Origin: Rhyacichthys aspro
Lineage: Eukaryota > Chordata > Actinopteri > Gobiiformes > Rhyacichthyidae
DNA length: 64,000 nt
Assembly: GCA_036850595.1 (NCBI GenBank)
Contig: CM072160.1
Location: 4,109,773-4,173,772 of the forward strand
Direction of reading: 5' to 3'
This document shows positions 47,218-58,559 of this stretch, one piece after another. The notes under the pieces were generated by a model, which was given only the letters and a program-made list of their open reading frames with translations, was not told where the DNA came from and made no database searches. Within the stretch, counting starts at the first letter, position 1, and the number at the start of each line of letters is the position of its first letter. The position numbers and the translations under genes were made by a program.

Positions 47218-47666
47218 TTTAAGACACTCTTCAAATACGACGCCACGAACTCCCTCGGCGCCACGCTCTCGAACCGGACCGTCACCGCCTCCCGCAGCAT
47301 GTCCGGCGTGGCCTGCTCCACGTGCACGCTCACCGGCACGGGCACGGCAAAGCGCCCGTCACTCACGCTGGCGTTTAGAGAGTACCTGCCCGCGTCCAAA
47401 CCTCCCAAAGCGATGATCTTCCCGTCGCGAGGGCTGATCTTGAACAGGCTGCGCTGAGCCGGAGGGGCGTGGCCGAACGTCAGAGCGTCGTACGGATCTG
47501 CGTCGGTGGCGTGGAGCTGACCGCATGACGCCGCCGGGAACTCGTCCTCCATGGTGACGATGTGCACCTCTAAAGGCAGGGCTACGGGACGGTGGAGGCT
47601 CTCCTCGATGACTCTGACGGTGAGAGGAGACGTGGAGGACAGACGGGGCTTCCCTGAGTCTGTCAC
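47217..47666 (-). CDS. fat2: fat2 exon e17 (last cadherin repeats)
   Basis: A 150-codon phase 0-0 exon: VTDSGKPRLSSTSPLTVRVI, EIHIVTMEDEFP-like VHIVTMEDEFPAASCGQLHA, DGKIIALGGLDAGRYSLNVS-like text and VSDGRFAVPVPVSVHVEQ, ending REFVASYLKSVLK. It covers the final, divergent EC repeat and the start of the membrane-proximal globular region. The donor is TTAAAG/gtgagt, and the last 16 exon bases plus this donor recur five more times downstream in a 154-bp array. Read-through past the proximal donor meets a stop after about eight codons, unlike the array at e11. Confidence 0.92.
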
Positions 47667-47813
47667 CTGGAATGAAACAAAAAGAAGGAAAACGAGTTTA
47701 GACTTGAATTTAGGATATTATTTTTACAGGTTGGATCAGTAGAAGGACGGTTTAAACAGTGAGACATAAATACTAAAACATGGAGCTAACCACTTCAGTG
47801 TGTGACCCTAGAT

Positions 47814-48399
47814 CAGTGGTGTCAAACTCAAAGTGGTGAGGGGCCGCCATAGTTTATAAGAATCCTTTCAGAGGCCAAAGATGGAGACATGTGGAAGCTT
47901 TTATTAAATTTTGAATGTGAGATTTCATCTTCAATTGAGTCTTACAAAAGTTAGCTTTAACATGAATTTCCTCCTTTTATGGAAACTGGTTTTAGTTATG
48001 TCTGAACAGGTTTTAAATGGATTTGAAAAGGTTTTAGATGGATTTGAACAGGTTTTAGATGGATTTGAACAGGTTTTAGTTTGATTTAAACTGATTTTGG
48101 TCAGATTTGAACAGGTTTTAAATGGATTTGAACAGGTTTTAGATGGATTTGAACAGGTTTTAGATGGATTTGAACAGGTTTTAGATACATTTGAACAGGT
48201 TTTAGATGGATTTGAACAGGTTTTAGTTGGATTTGAACATGTTGCAGATGGATTTGAACAGGTTTTAGTTAGATTTGAACAGGTTTTATTTATCTTTTTA
48301 GCAAATATCAAATCTGAAACCTGTTCAAATCCATCTGCAACATGTTCAAATCCAATTCAAACGTAAATATCCAAAAATATCACCTTCTAAACACGTGTG
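47814..48399. mobile_element. Minisatellite-bearing hAT-like element with perfect TSD
   Basis: 586 bp starting CAGTGGTGTCAAACTCAA and ending acacgtgtg, with perfect 8-bp target-site duplications ccctagat at 47806-47813 and 48400-48407. About 70 bp next to the right end are deleted relative to 42714-43297. The interior is a 21-bp array in forward orientation (47990-48290) that flips near 48310. It lies between e16 and e17. Confidence 0.88.
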
Positions 48400-48700
48400 C
48401 CCTAGATTTTTTTTTGTTTTGGCAAAGTTAAATGAGTTTGAGATACTTTATCTTCAAAATCATGTTCGGTAGAACCATATCAGACTAATTCTAACCCTTT
48501 ATGTGACGTATATTTCTCTGAATTACTCATTTGTCCATTTAGCTGCATCAAAAGGAGGTGTTTAATGTGTCTATTAGTGCCTCCTGGAAAAATAGACAAA
48601 AAAAGGACTGAGATAGCATTTAAAAGAGAGAAAAACAAACTCCCAATTGTGACAAATGAGTGTTTTATTACCAGACATATTAAGCAGGTTGGATTTTTAC

Positions 48701-48898
48701 CTTGACCTGCAGGACGTACTCCGTTGCCAGGTCTCTCCTGAATACCTGATTGGCCACAAGAGTCCCATCTTTCTCCAAAACGAACTCTCCTCCGTCGTTT
48801 CCGGACAAAATGTGGAAGTCGAAGGGCGGCCCGTTGTGGGAGGAGTCCAGGTCGACGACGGAGAGCTGAATGACGCTGGTGCCGATCGGTTTGTTCTC
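48701..48898 (-). CDS. fat2: fat2 exon e16 (cadherin repeat)
   Basis: A 66-codon phase 0-0 exon: ENKPIGTSVIQLSVVDLDSS, HNGPPFDFHILSGNDGGEFV and RRDLATEYVLQVK. The acceptor gcgcgtggatcag lacks a good pyrimidine tract. The donor is AAG/gtaaaa. The intron to e15 is only 85 bp, the shortest in the window. Confidence 0.88.
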
Positions 48899-48983
48899 CT
48901 GATCCACGCGCAACCGGGACACGTTAGTTTGATTTATTTGGGATCGTTCGTTCGTTTGCGAATGCACAGACAGTTTTTGTTAC

Positions 48984-49127
48984 CTGAATGACGGCTGTGA
49001 CGTTCGCCGGAGAGAAGGTCGGTGAGTTGTCGTTGATGTCCGAGATGTCGATGTTGACGGTCACCGTGGACGACATGGGAGGGGCGCCGCTGTCCAGAGC
49101 CCGCACCGCCAGAGAGTAACTGGGCAC
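48984..49127 (-). CDS. fat2: fat2 exon e15 (cadherin repeat)
   Basis: A 48-codon phase 0-0 exon: VPSYSLAVRALDSGAPPMSS, TVTVNIDISDINDNSPTF and SPANVTAVIQ. The DINDN linker marks an EC border near the membrane-proximal end of the cadherin stack. The acceptor is tatttaccctcag and the donor is CAG/gtaaca. In this piece the exon upstream is e14' at 54481. Confidence 0.92.
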
Positions 49128-49989
49128 CTGAGGGTAAATAACAACAAACACGGTTAGGGTAACAGTGACCATGGAAGATATAGTTCCATTTTTTCGACCT
49201 CATCAGGCAAAAGGCTTCATTCAGTTATCAAAATCTGTACATAAATAGATTTGAGCACCTTCATAAACCTGAGCCTGAGTGACAAATGTACTTTTACTTT
49301 ACAGACTTGTAGATTTGTTGCAAAAAATTAAAAAAAAAACCTGTAAATACACTGGCGTTCAACTGCATTTGTGTAAAGTATTGTCCAGTAGGTGGCAGTA
49401 AAGTATAAAGAAACACTTCCTCAGATCCTTGTGTGTTTTCTAAGAGATTACATTTAGTACAGTACATTCACAGCAGTCGTTTGGCCCTTTAAAGTCAAAC
49501 AGTAGAGGAATAGTTGTTCATTTATTTATTTTATTAACAGTTATCCTGTTTGAGGTTGTACGAGAAGCCAGAGGTCTGGACAGTAGCAAAGGGAATATAT
49601 TATTTAATCAAAAGTCATCATTTTACACACACCACATACTATCTATTCACAAAAAAGAGGATTTTCCAACTGTTTCTGTGTTTATTTTTGTGTTTCCTAA
49701 AATGATGTGCTGTTTTCCAATAAAAATTGTTACCTACACAACCGTCTTAAACAATGGTTTGGAACCCAAAACCTTTATTGGGTCAAAATCTTGTTAGAAA
49801 TGACCAAAATAGCATAAAATACTATACTATACTATAATAATTGTGATTTATTATGATCTTTTGAAATAAGAGTGCTGTAAAAACGTTTATATTTAGCATA
49901 AATATAAAATAAAGCTGGATCTATGGAGTCAATCTGTGTTCACTTTCATTATTTGTCTTGCAATCAGTGCTAGTTTTAGAATTTTTCAT

Positions 49990-50135
49990 GTATTTTTTTT
50001 GCATTTGACAGAGTAGACAGTACCTCGAGAGGAAACAAGGAAGTGGGAGAGTGAGGGGACGTCCCGACCTGGGAGTCGAACCCCGGTCCCTTGGGTTTAG
50101 TGATACGCTTTCTACCTATCTCTGCTACTTTTCAA
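49990..50135 (-). mobile_element. tRNA-derived SINE remnant
   Basis: On the minus strand an A-box-like TAGCAGAGATAGG (50115-50127) is followed about 33 bp later by GGTTCGACTCC (50072-50082), a perfect B box, and then a tail ending in a short A/T run. No stable cloverleaf or acceptor stem was seen, so it is a SINE head rather than a tRNA gene. Confidence 0.5.
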
Positions 50136-50189
50136 CATTTCTCTCATTTTATATTTGTGTCCTTCAATAAAACGTAGAGGTAAATGTGT

Positions 50190-50275
50190 GGCAGGCTGTA
50201 GCGGAGTGGTTCTGGGCACTTCTGGATCACAGCGAGACGGATTTGGGTATGATCCTTGACCGGGACAGGGCCCTA
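50190..50275 (+). mobile_element. Second tRNA-like SINE head
   Basis: An A-box-like TAGCGGAGTGG at 50199-50209 and a decayed B box GGGTATGATCC at 50244-50254, in the opposite orientation to the neighbour at 49990-50135. The body is not recognisable. Confidence 0.4.
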
Positions 50276-50445
50276 GGACATAGACCTTCTGTGTTCTCAG
50301 TGGGACCTATTAGACTTTCTGACCGATGCTTATGTTTATATTACTGCACCTTTTTAACATGGTCCTAATGCACATTTTAAAACACATCAGGTATGTTTTA
50401 TTCTTATCTACACAAGGTTTTAGTCAGATTTTACTTCTGCATGTG

Positions 50446-50740
50446 TACGTTCCCTTCCTTCCTTCCTTCCTTCCTTCCTTGCGGGTTTCCTTCAGAAGCA
50501 GGTCAGCCTTGTTTACCGTGAGCTATAGTCTCTCCACATTCGCCTCTCGCTTTAGTTTGTTGTGTTGCTTTCCGTGTGTTTCTTGGCGAGCTTCATTAAC
50601 TCGCTGTTTCATAAAGCAATAAGCTCAGACGGAAAATATCCTGCAGCGAGGGGTGTGCACGTGGGAGTGTGCACGTGGGCGTTTGTGCGAACCTAAACAC
50701 TGCTGTGTGTGTGTGTGTGTGTTTGTGTGTGTTTGTGGAC
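50446..50740. repeat. Simple repeats: (CCTT)n and (TG)n
   Basis: About seven ccttccttcc units at 50452-50480 and a tgtgtgtgtg tract at 50702-50740. There is no gene nearby. Confidence 0.9.
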
Positions 50741-52428
50741 TGTTTGTTCCTCTGTGGAGCTAAAGCCAGCCTCTGAAGACGTGAAAATCATTATTTATTA
50801 GCTTCCATATTTGCAGAAGCAGTAGGGGCTTATGTTTAAATGGAGCTGGCTCACACTGACTCGAGTTGTGCAGCTGCCAAAACATATACTTCAGCCCGCT
50901 ATAGCAGAGTTTATTGTATATCACATTTATTGGACGTATATAGCACATTAAGACACATTGAGCTGGTGCAAAAAGGCTAAAAACTGAAGTAGAGGGCACA
51001 TTGATCCAGTGATACATGGACAGATTTTTATTTGTCCTTTGTTTTTTATTCCCGGTGTGTGTCTAGAAAGAGGAAACTCCAAACAGAAAGGAACAAACCC
51101 GCTCTTGCTGTGAGGCTAAAGTGCTAACCACTCCACCTGTGTAGCTATAAAATAAAAGTCTTCTTCTTCTTGTTTTATCCTCCTTCGTTTTAGCCCTTTC
51201 TTTCAACAAAAAACAAATCTTAATCATTAACACATCATAAAATCTTGTTAAAAGATGCCAAAAGAGGTCGTTTTTCTGCAGAATCGCTCATTAAACTGTT
51301 CTACACAGTTTACCAACATCTGTATGGACATTATTTGTGACAATGTTCCAAATTAAAAAGGCAAAAATAATCGAATTAATTTGATGATTAACAATTAAAC
51401 TGCATAAAACGACTGATTAAAATGTGTTTGGATGCGTTATTGACACAAGCTTTCAGGAAAGTGTCACCAAAGAGTTTAGTATTTGGTTATAATCCACTAC
51501 GGGTGAATTACACTCACAACAAAGGTGATTTATTAGTGCTAGGACAGCAGGGTGTGTCAGATAAAGGATAGGATCATTCATTCGGCCACTTTTTCAGTAA
51601 ACTTCACGCAAATGTTTGGTCTTTAAAATCCAGTTCTACTTAAAAACGCAAATAAACTACTGGTTATTTCAGCAGTGTTTTCACGAAGGTTCAGAGAGGA
51701 TTCATCCAATCAGAGAAGAGGCCGAGGCGGGAAGTGTCTAACCAAGTTTATTTCTGAGCCGAGAGGACAGAGACAGATGAGTCTCGGACCCAGACTCTCG
51801 GCCAAAACGCATTAGACGTGGTCTGTCAAACACAATCGTAAAATAAGAAACGACATGGAGAGGTCATCAGATGGACCTTCGTGATCACAAGCGCTCATTT
51901 TCTTTTCTGAAGGCCTCTGAGTTCGTTACAGCTTTGTTAAACACATTTTTTTGCAGTTTGGTTAAACCCTGGTTTGTCTCTACAGTCTGTACAGTATATG
52001 CAGCCCATCAAACCCAGTGTGAACGAGAGGAGCTGATAACCCCACACTTTCATCACAGCTGCTTTGATCCCTCTTCACTCCGGAGCGCTCTCATGAATAC
52101 TTTATCATCGGCATCGAAACCTTTCTGAAGATACGAGGCGCCGCTGAACAACTAAAGATGAAGGAGCGCCGCAAACCACTGCGTTATTACTGCATCCACT
52201 GAACATATGGAACCAGAGCACAGGTACACAGGATTTATTTGGTAATATGTGCAGTAACATGTGATTTATGAGATTTAAATAGAAGCAGGAGGCAGGTTGA
52301 GCTTATTTAATGGTCTAGTTTAGCATTAAGAGCATATCGTTGGTGTTTCATGCTACAGTAAGTCATTATATGCGCTCATATCATTTATATTTGTAAAAGA
52401 GAAGTTGTGCATTTGTATATTGGATTTC
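50741..52428. other. Intron between e14' and e15, right of the SINE remnants
   Basis: No exon, array or element recognised. The 49128-49989 part of the same intron is likewise empty. The duplicated segment starts at 52429 inside this intron. Confidence 0.55.
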
Positions 52429-53717
52429 TATCTGTAAAAATAACTTGTGTGCAGATACAAAGAAGAAAACAAAAAGAGATGTAAATGAGAAATGGATCCA
52501 AATGAGACTAGAGCTGTGTGTTACTAATCATTTGTCCAAACGGATTAATCACAATTTACTTTCTGACTTTGACAAATCAAACTCACTGTGCATGCTCTGG
52601 AGGTTCCTATGTGGTTCTGGAGAACTCATTTTGGGGCATTTCTAGTGTAATCGTGTGAATAAAGATATTTTATAAAATGTTCTGGTGTGGACTGAGATGT
52701 TATTGTAAATGAAGGAATAAAATATATATATATATTTATATGTATAGCCAGCCTCTGAGCTGTTTCAAAATAGTATATTTGCTGTTTATTATAAGAAAAA
52801 GACAAGCCTTGACAGAAAATTCATGAATATCTCTGTGTCATTGAATCAACAGACTTCAGAACCACCTTAAAGTAGCGCGGTCTTATTTTACTCTTTATGC
52901 TCCTTTTGACAATAGATACACAACTAAAAGCATGTCAAACTGATGTGTTCTGCTCGGCAGCAAATAGAGCTGTGCATATAACGGCATTAAGACGAGTTTC
53001 TCTGAGGTTTTCACGGTAAAAAAGAAAAAAAAACAGACTTATTTTGTCTAATGCAGTTTCAAAGCCTCTTCTCTGTCTGTGAAAATGTAAATGCAGAGAG
53101 CCTCCAGGTGAAACGAGCTTAATTCCAGCCAGGTCGGAGCTTTGTCTTTGCCAAACGACAAATGTAAATGCAGATTATAGCAGCTGAAGCTCATTAGCAT
53201 TAGCGCTGAGGGAACTGTGTCCAAAGGCGAGACGAGACTTGGCTGTCGCTGAACGTGGCCTGTGCAGAAAAAATGCGCTGGGTTTTAAAATCTCTATCTC
53301 TCGCACTAATGAGCCTTAAATTCTCCCGTATCCAATCAAATTAAGTGACCTTAAAACAAGCATTTTAAAGTCACTATTTGGAAAACAACATCCCGGCTGC
53401 TCTTTCTAAGTCTCGCTCAAAGTCTCATTAGTTTAGCCATGCACCAAAATCCTATTAAAATGGGACAGAGCAGAAAATGGCTGCTGCAGGAAGTGCATTT
53501 ATCTTCTTTCTAAAAGTGGACAAGAAATGATAGCCTCTTAAAGTGAAAAGAATGTGCTTTTCTTTATTTAAGCGATAGCTTTTTTGCTGCTTGTTATAAA
53601 TAACCTCACAGCAATATATGGCTTCTACTGGTATTATGAAAAATAATCATTCTAAGTGTGTGATTGGCCAAAGAATCAATTAAAACACCAACCAAATGAT
53701 TATATGAGTTAAAAATA

Positions 53718-54252
53718 GGGCAACGATATATTACAAATACATTCGAGTGATAATTATTTCAAAAATGGTTTCTCTATTTCTATTTAAGACTACAGTTTTA
53801 TGTGCAAATGTTTTCTTGTAAATATGTTTAATTGTAAATATGTATTGTCAAAAATGTAGGTCTGTGGGTTAGGTTTGTGACAAAAAATGTTCTTTGAAAT
53901 CTAAGTTTGGTTGTGTATTTAAGTATGTATTTATAGTTTATTTGGTTTATTTCACAGGGATAGATACAATAAACATTAATTATCTTAAAATCTTCCATTT
54001 CGATTTCAGCTCCCAACGATCACAAAAAACAATTATTTATTATTTGTTTTTATTTATTACTTGTTACTTGTTTTCCATGAGATTGTGGAAATGCACTTTT
54101 TATTTATTTAGTTTATTTATAGGTTTGAATATATTATTTATTTTAAGGAGAATTCATTGCTTTGTTTTAATAAATCCAACATATTTCCAAAGTCAAGGAG
54201 AAATTGTGTAAAATAATTGTGACTATATTTTTTTTCATAATCGAGCAGCACT
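53718..54252. mobile_element. Second copy of the hAT-like element at 1274-1808
   Basis: Same ends and interior as 1274-1808, with small indels (for example an extra attgtaaatatgt near 53820). It is part of the duplicated segment. Confidence 0.5.
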
Positions 54253-54480
54253 ATCTTAAAGTGATCCAGTGTCAGTATCACAGTGTTTAAGCTAATTCAA
54301 TGCGACACCCGTCCCTCGAATAGTCTTTCATGTGCATCTAGTGCATGTAGTCCAGCTCCAGTCCCACTAAGCCTTAAGCAGTAAGTCCAAACAGAACCAG
54401 TTTATCTAGTTGCATCAGAAACCACCTGAACTCAGACGTTTCCACGCACAGTTTTTAATTTTTTATGAAAGCGTCCTTAC

Positions 54481-54618
54481 GGTCTCTCGGTCCAGCTGCT
54501 TGTTGACTTTGATCACTCCGCTGAGCAGGTCGATGAAGAACTGGTTGTCCCTGTCTCCGCTCACGATGGAGTACAGCACGGCTCCGTTCATCTGACTGTC
54601 CACGTCCTCCGCCACCAG
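54481..54618 (-). CDS. fat2: fat2 exon e14, second copy
   Basis: A 138-nt exon identical to 2036-2173. In this piece it is followed in the proper direction and phase by e15 at 49127, so this copy is the one physically collinear with the 3' half of the gene. Confidence 0.92.
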
Positions 54619-56966
54619 CTGCAGACACAAAAACAACCACTTTCTGCTCAAATCCACTGCATTTCCCCAACCAGCTTTTGTTAAAATACATACATAAATG
54701 GAAATAGTTGAAGCCTTTTTGCTGCTTGTTATAAATAACCTCACAGCAATATATGGCTTCTATTGACATTTGGAAAAATAATCATTCTTAATAGTCGTAA
54801 AAAAGGAGTAAATGTGAGTGTGATTGGCCAAAGAATTATTTAAAACACCAACCAAATTATTATATGTGTTAAAAATAGGGCAACAATATATTTTAAATAC
54901 ATTTGATTGTTTTCTTGCAACAATTTAAATGTAATATAACAAGTATAACGCTTCAAGAATGAGGTTTATGACTAAAATGTTCTTTGAAATCTAAATTTGG
55001 TTGTGTATTTAAGTATTTATTTATAGTTTATTCGGTTTATTACACTGGGACAGATACAATAAACATAAATTGAACTGCATTTCCCCAACCAGCACCACAG
55101 GGAAATAAATACATAAATACTATTTCAGTTTATTAAGTCTGCAGGGTGTTTTATTCTGAAAACTTGATTTTCTAGACCTTTACTTCCTGGAGTGTTGAAA
55201 TAATATTAAACCCAAACTAGCTAAATAATCAGAAAATTAGAAAAGACTAGAGTCCAATTCCAGTTTTATTTATCTTCTCCCTTTTCACAAGTTTCCATTG
55301 AGTATTTATTTAATTCCCAGTCTCTTGTTGACCACAGCTGGTTTATTTCTCCACATCATTTTTGTTTTGGGATGAAAACCTTTTCTTTAAAGTCAACAAG
55401 AACATGGCTCATTTCTAGATTTTGACCTGCCTTCTTGAGTTTGAACTTGGACTGAGTCTTGTACAAAAATGTATTATAAACAGACTGATATTTAATCACT
55501 TGATCTGTTACTGAAATAGTTTACTTTATTCAAACCTGTCTTAAGTCTTGTTAAATGATGACATGGGGTAAATAATCTTGACCTAGACAGTTTCCTTGTT
55601 TCCTATTTGTCAATTTTTGCATTCTTACATATTATATACATCATTGAATCATTTTTTAATGTTTATTTTATATTAAATCACTCTGCAAGATATGTTCAAG
55701 CCTTTCCAGTGCGTTTCAGACACATTACTTTGCTACAATACATTTGAATGATGTAGAAAAGAAAAAAAAAAGACTATAATGAGAATAAGGACAACCACAT
55801 TGTGCTATTTTAAAGCAAAAGAACAGGTTTTGTGTTTCTTGAACCTGTGTGAACCCAGACACTCACAACCCAGTGTCTGTCGGTTCAAAAACATCTTCCC
55901 ACTCACTTCTACCAAACTCGAAAGTATTATTCCTCTCGGTTTCTTAATAAGCTGTAAAACATATCACAGTCTGTTCCAGTAGCTTCTCGCCGCCACCTGT
56001 CGGCTCCAATTGTTTCCACGGTAACAGACACCTGGGCATTTTGCATGTGTGACTGTTTCACTGTGGAGTCTGCTATTTTTGTAAGATCCAAACTTTAGCG
56101 ACTGAACAGACTGTACCTAAAATCATCCAAAAAGCTCGAGTCGATTCGGTTTAGTTTATGTAGGCACTGGATACTGTAATTTAGCTTTATCTTGGAAAAT
56201 TAGAAGGAAATGGAGCTTTTACACCTGTGCTATTCGGTCCTCGCTCTTTCTCGTTTGGTCTAAAGCAAATTGTCAGGTGTGAAAGCTCCAGCTGCTGCAA
56301 AAAAAAGCAGTCTTGGTCGGGTTTGTTTGCGGGGAGTCAATGGGAGGAAGGAAAAAATAGATATTTTACTTGGGTTTAATAGTACAAGACTCACAGAATA
56401 TGTTGTTTTATTTTCTAGGGAAGATGTGCATCCAGATGTCACCAAAAGACACACTGCACCTTTAAATTGTTGTTTAAATAAGAAAGAGAAGGATAAACAT
56501 GTCTACTTTCTGAATAATCTTCTTTTTTCACAGTTCACGCAGTTTCAAACTATGAAATTTCCTTATTAATTACGTCTTTTTACTGCATTCTTCTACAGTT
56601 TGTACACTTTGTTGTTGTTCGATCTGATTTGGACAGGTTTGGTGACCCTCTTTTGACCCAAACTACTTCTAATCAGACCTCTGAAAGTGTGCTTTGGGAT
56701 CTAGCTCCAAGATGTTAACAATTGAGACTTTTGGATCAATTACAGAAAGCTCTAGACACTGAAACAACACCAATACTATGTTGTACTGTATTGAAATAGT
56801 AATATTATATATGGAATAGTTAACATGAGTGACAAAAATACGCCCAATTGACCCTTGCACTCATATATAGTGATGTAGTGTGGTTTTACTGCAGAATTAA
56901 ACCAAATGGAACCAAACTTATCGCTAAACTCCAGTCCTTCGGTACCGTCCCGGTCTTGGGGCCTAC

Positions 56967-57181
56967 CTGGACCACAGACTCTCCGATGGTGGCGTCCTCC
57001 GACACCACGGCGGAGTAAATGTCTCGGCTGAACACCGGAGCGTTGTCGTTGACGTCGGTCAGGTTGATGTTGACTGTGGTGATGGCGCTCAGAGGTGGAG
57101 ATCCTCCGTCCCGGGCCTCCACCGTCAGGAAGTAGTCCCGGCACGTCTCATAATCCAGCGGCTGGGCTACCAAGATCGCAC
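56967..57181 (-). CDS. fat2: fat2 exon e13, second copy
   Basis: A 215-nt exon with the same protein as 4488-4702 (GAILVAQPLDYE to GESVVQ). The intron just after the donor differs by several bases and a short insertion. Confidence 0.92.
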
Positions 57182-57292
57182 CTGGAAAAGACAGGTATAG
57201 AATATGGAAAATAGTATAAAGGACGTTTAAAGTGTGATCATTGGTTCAGTATTTGTGGAAATAATGAGACGTCAGTGTATTATTACATTTGT

Positions 57293-57690
57293 TGCGTTCT
57301 TACACCTTTTCTAAGTTTAAATTCCAGCACTTTTCAAGCACTTTCAAGGTGTGTTTTCATGTTTTTCAAGCACCTTACTGCAGTAAATTACATGTTGACA
57401 TACACCGAATGTAGTTTTTCTCATTTAAATCCATTGTGGCATAAAAAAAGACTTCATTTAAATTGTTGAATACTTTAGAAATTAAACTTGTGAGATCAAA
57501 AAGATTTTAACATGAACGGTGTGTGCAGAAATAAATGACTCAGTGAGATTATGAATTATTAAAGCAACACAATCAGAATTTTAAGCACTTTCAAGCACTT
57601 TATCCGAGACTTTACAACCTTGGAAACACTAGATTAAAATTCAAGCATTTTCAAGGATTTCAAGCACCTGTAAGAACCCTGACACATGTA
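57293..57690. mobile_element. Second copy of the 374-bp element, left end clipped
   Basis: Duplicate of 4810-5183. About ten bases covering the left target-site copy and the first bases of the terminal repeat (aaacacatca) are missing here. A short insertion (actcagtgagattatg) is present inside it. Confidence 0.55.
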
Positions 57691-58050
57691 ACAACATTTT
57701 TTTAATGCTTCGGATATGTCTTATCTTCTTTTTGTCTTATAATTGTGCACTCGTATAAATGAACAGGAAATACAGCTGCTTTTGTTGAGCATTACTCGCA
57801 TGATGCTGCCTTCAATTGCACTCTGTAAAGCTCAGCGCTACAGGGCTTTACACCCAAAGGCCAAAAAGCAGCCAAAAAAGCATGGAAAAAATCATTATGA
57901 CAATACTTTTTTTGAGTAAATATTCTTTAGAAATACAAGCATCAGTTTAATATAATATTAGTGTTGTTGAAAAGACTTGAAAGGACCAGAAACCTTGAAG
58001 GATATGACTTTGGACTTGACTTTGGGACTCGGGACTTTAGACAAACTCAC

Positions 58051-58443
58051 CGGTCAGAGGATGGACGTGGAACTTTCCGTGCTCGTTGCCCGATCGTATG
58101 CTGTAGGTGATCTCTGCGTTGGTTCCTATGTCCTTGCTGGCGGCGTAGACCCTCAGGACTTCAGTGCCCACTCCCACATCCTCCGGGACAGTGGCCAGTT
58201 GATCCCGCCTCTCGAACACCGGAGGGTTATCGTTTATGTCCAACACGGTGATGGTAACGTTAACCAAAGAGGACAGAGGCTGAGGCGAGCCCTGGTCCGA
58301 GGCCCGTACCGTGATCTGATAGGACGACTGCACCTCTCGATCCAGGACTCGCTCTAAAACGATGATTCCTGAAGACTTATCGATGGAGAAGGAGCCGTCA
58401 GAGGAGTCGGCCAAAGAGTAGACCACGGTGCGACCCGGGCCGG
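58051..58443 (-). CDS. fat2: fat2 exon e12, second copy
   Basis: A 393-nt exon matching 5576-5968. It reads AGPGRTVVYSLADSSDG, with Ala where copy 1 has Ser; the other differences seen (for example in the Gly-Ser-Pro-Gln codons) are silent. Splice sites are unchanged. Confidence 0.92.
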
Positions 58444-58559
58444 CTGTAAACGAGACATACAGAGGGGTTAACAGGGAATTTAACAATCAATTATAGAGGT
58501 CAGTCAAAATATGATGATTGGTCGGTCACTAACCAATCAGAGGCCAACATAGGTTCAAT

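Noticed and set aside
50072..50127. Possible tRNA gene on the minus strand
   Set aside because: A and B boxes are present, but I could not pair an acceptor or anticodon stem. Kept as a SINE remnant.
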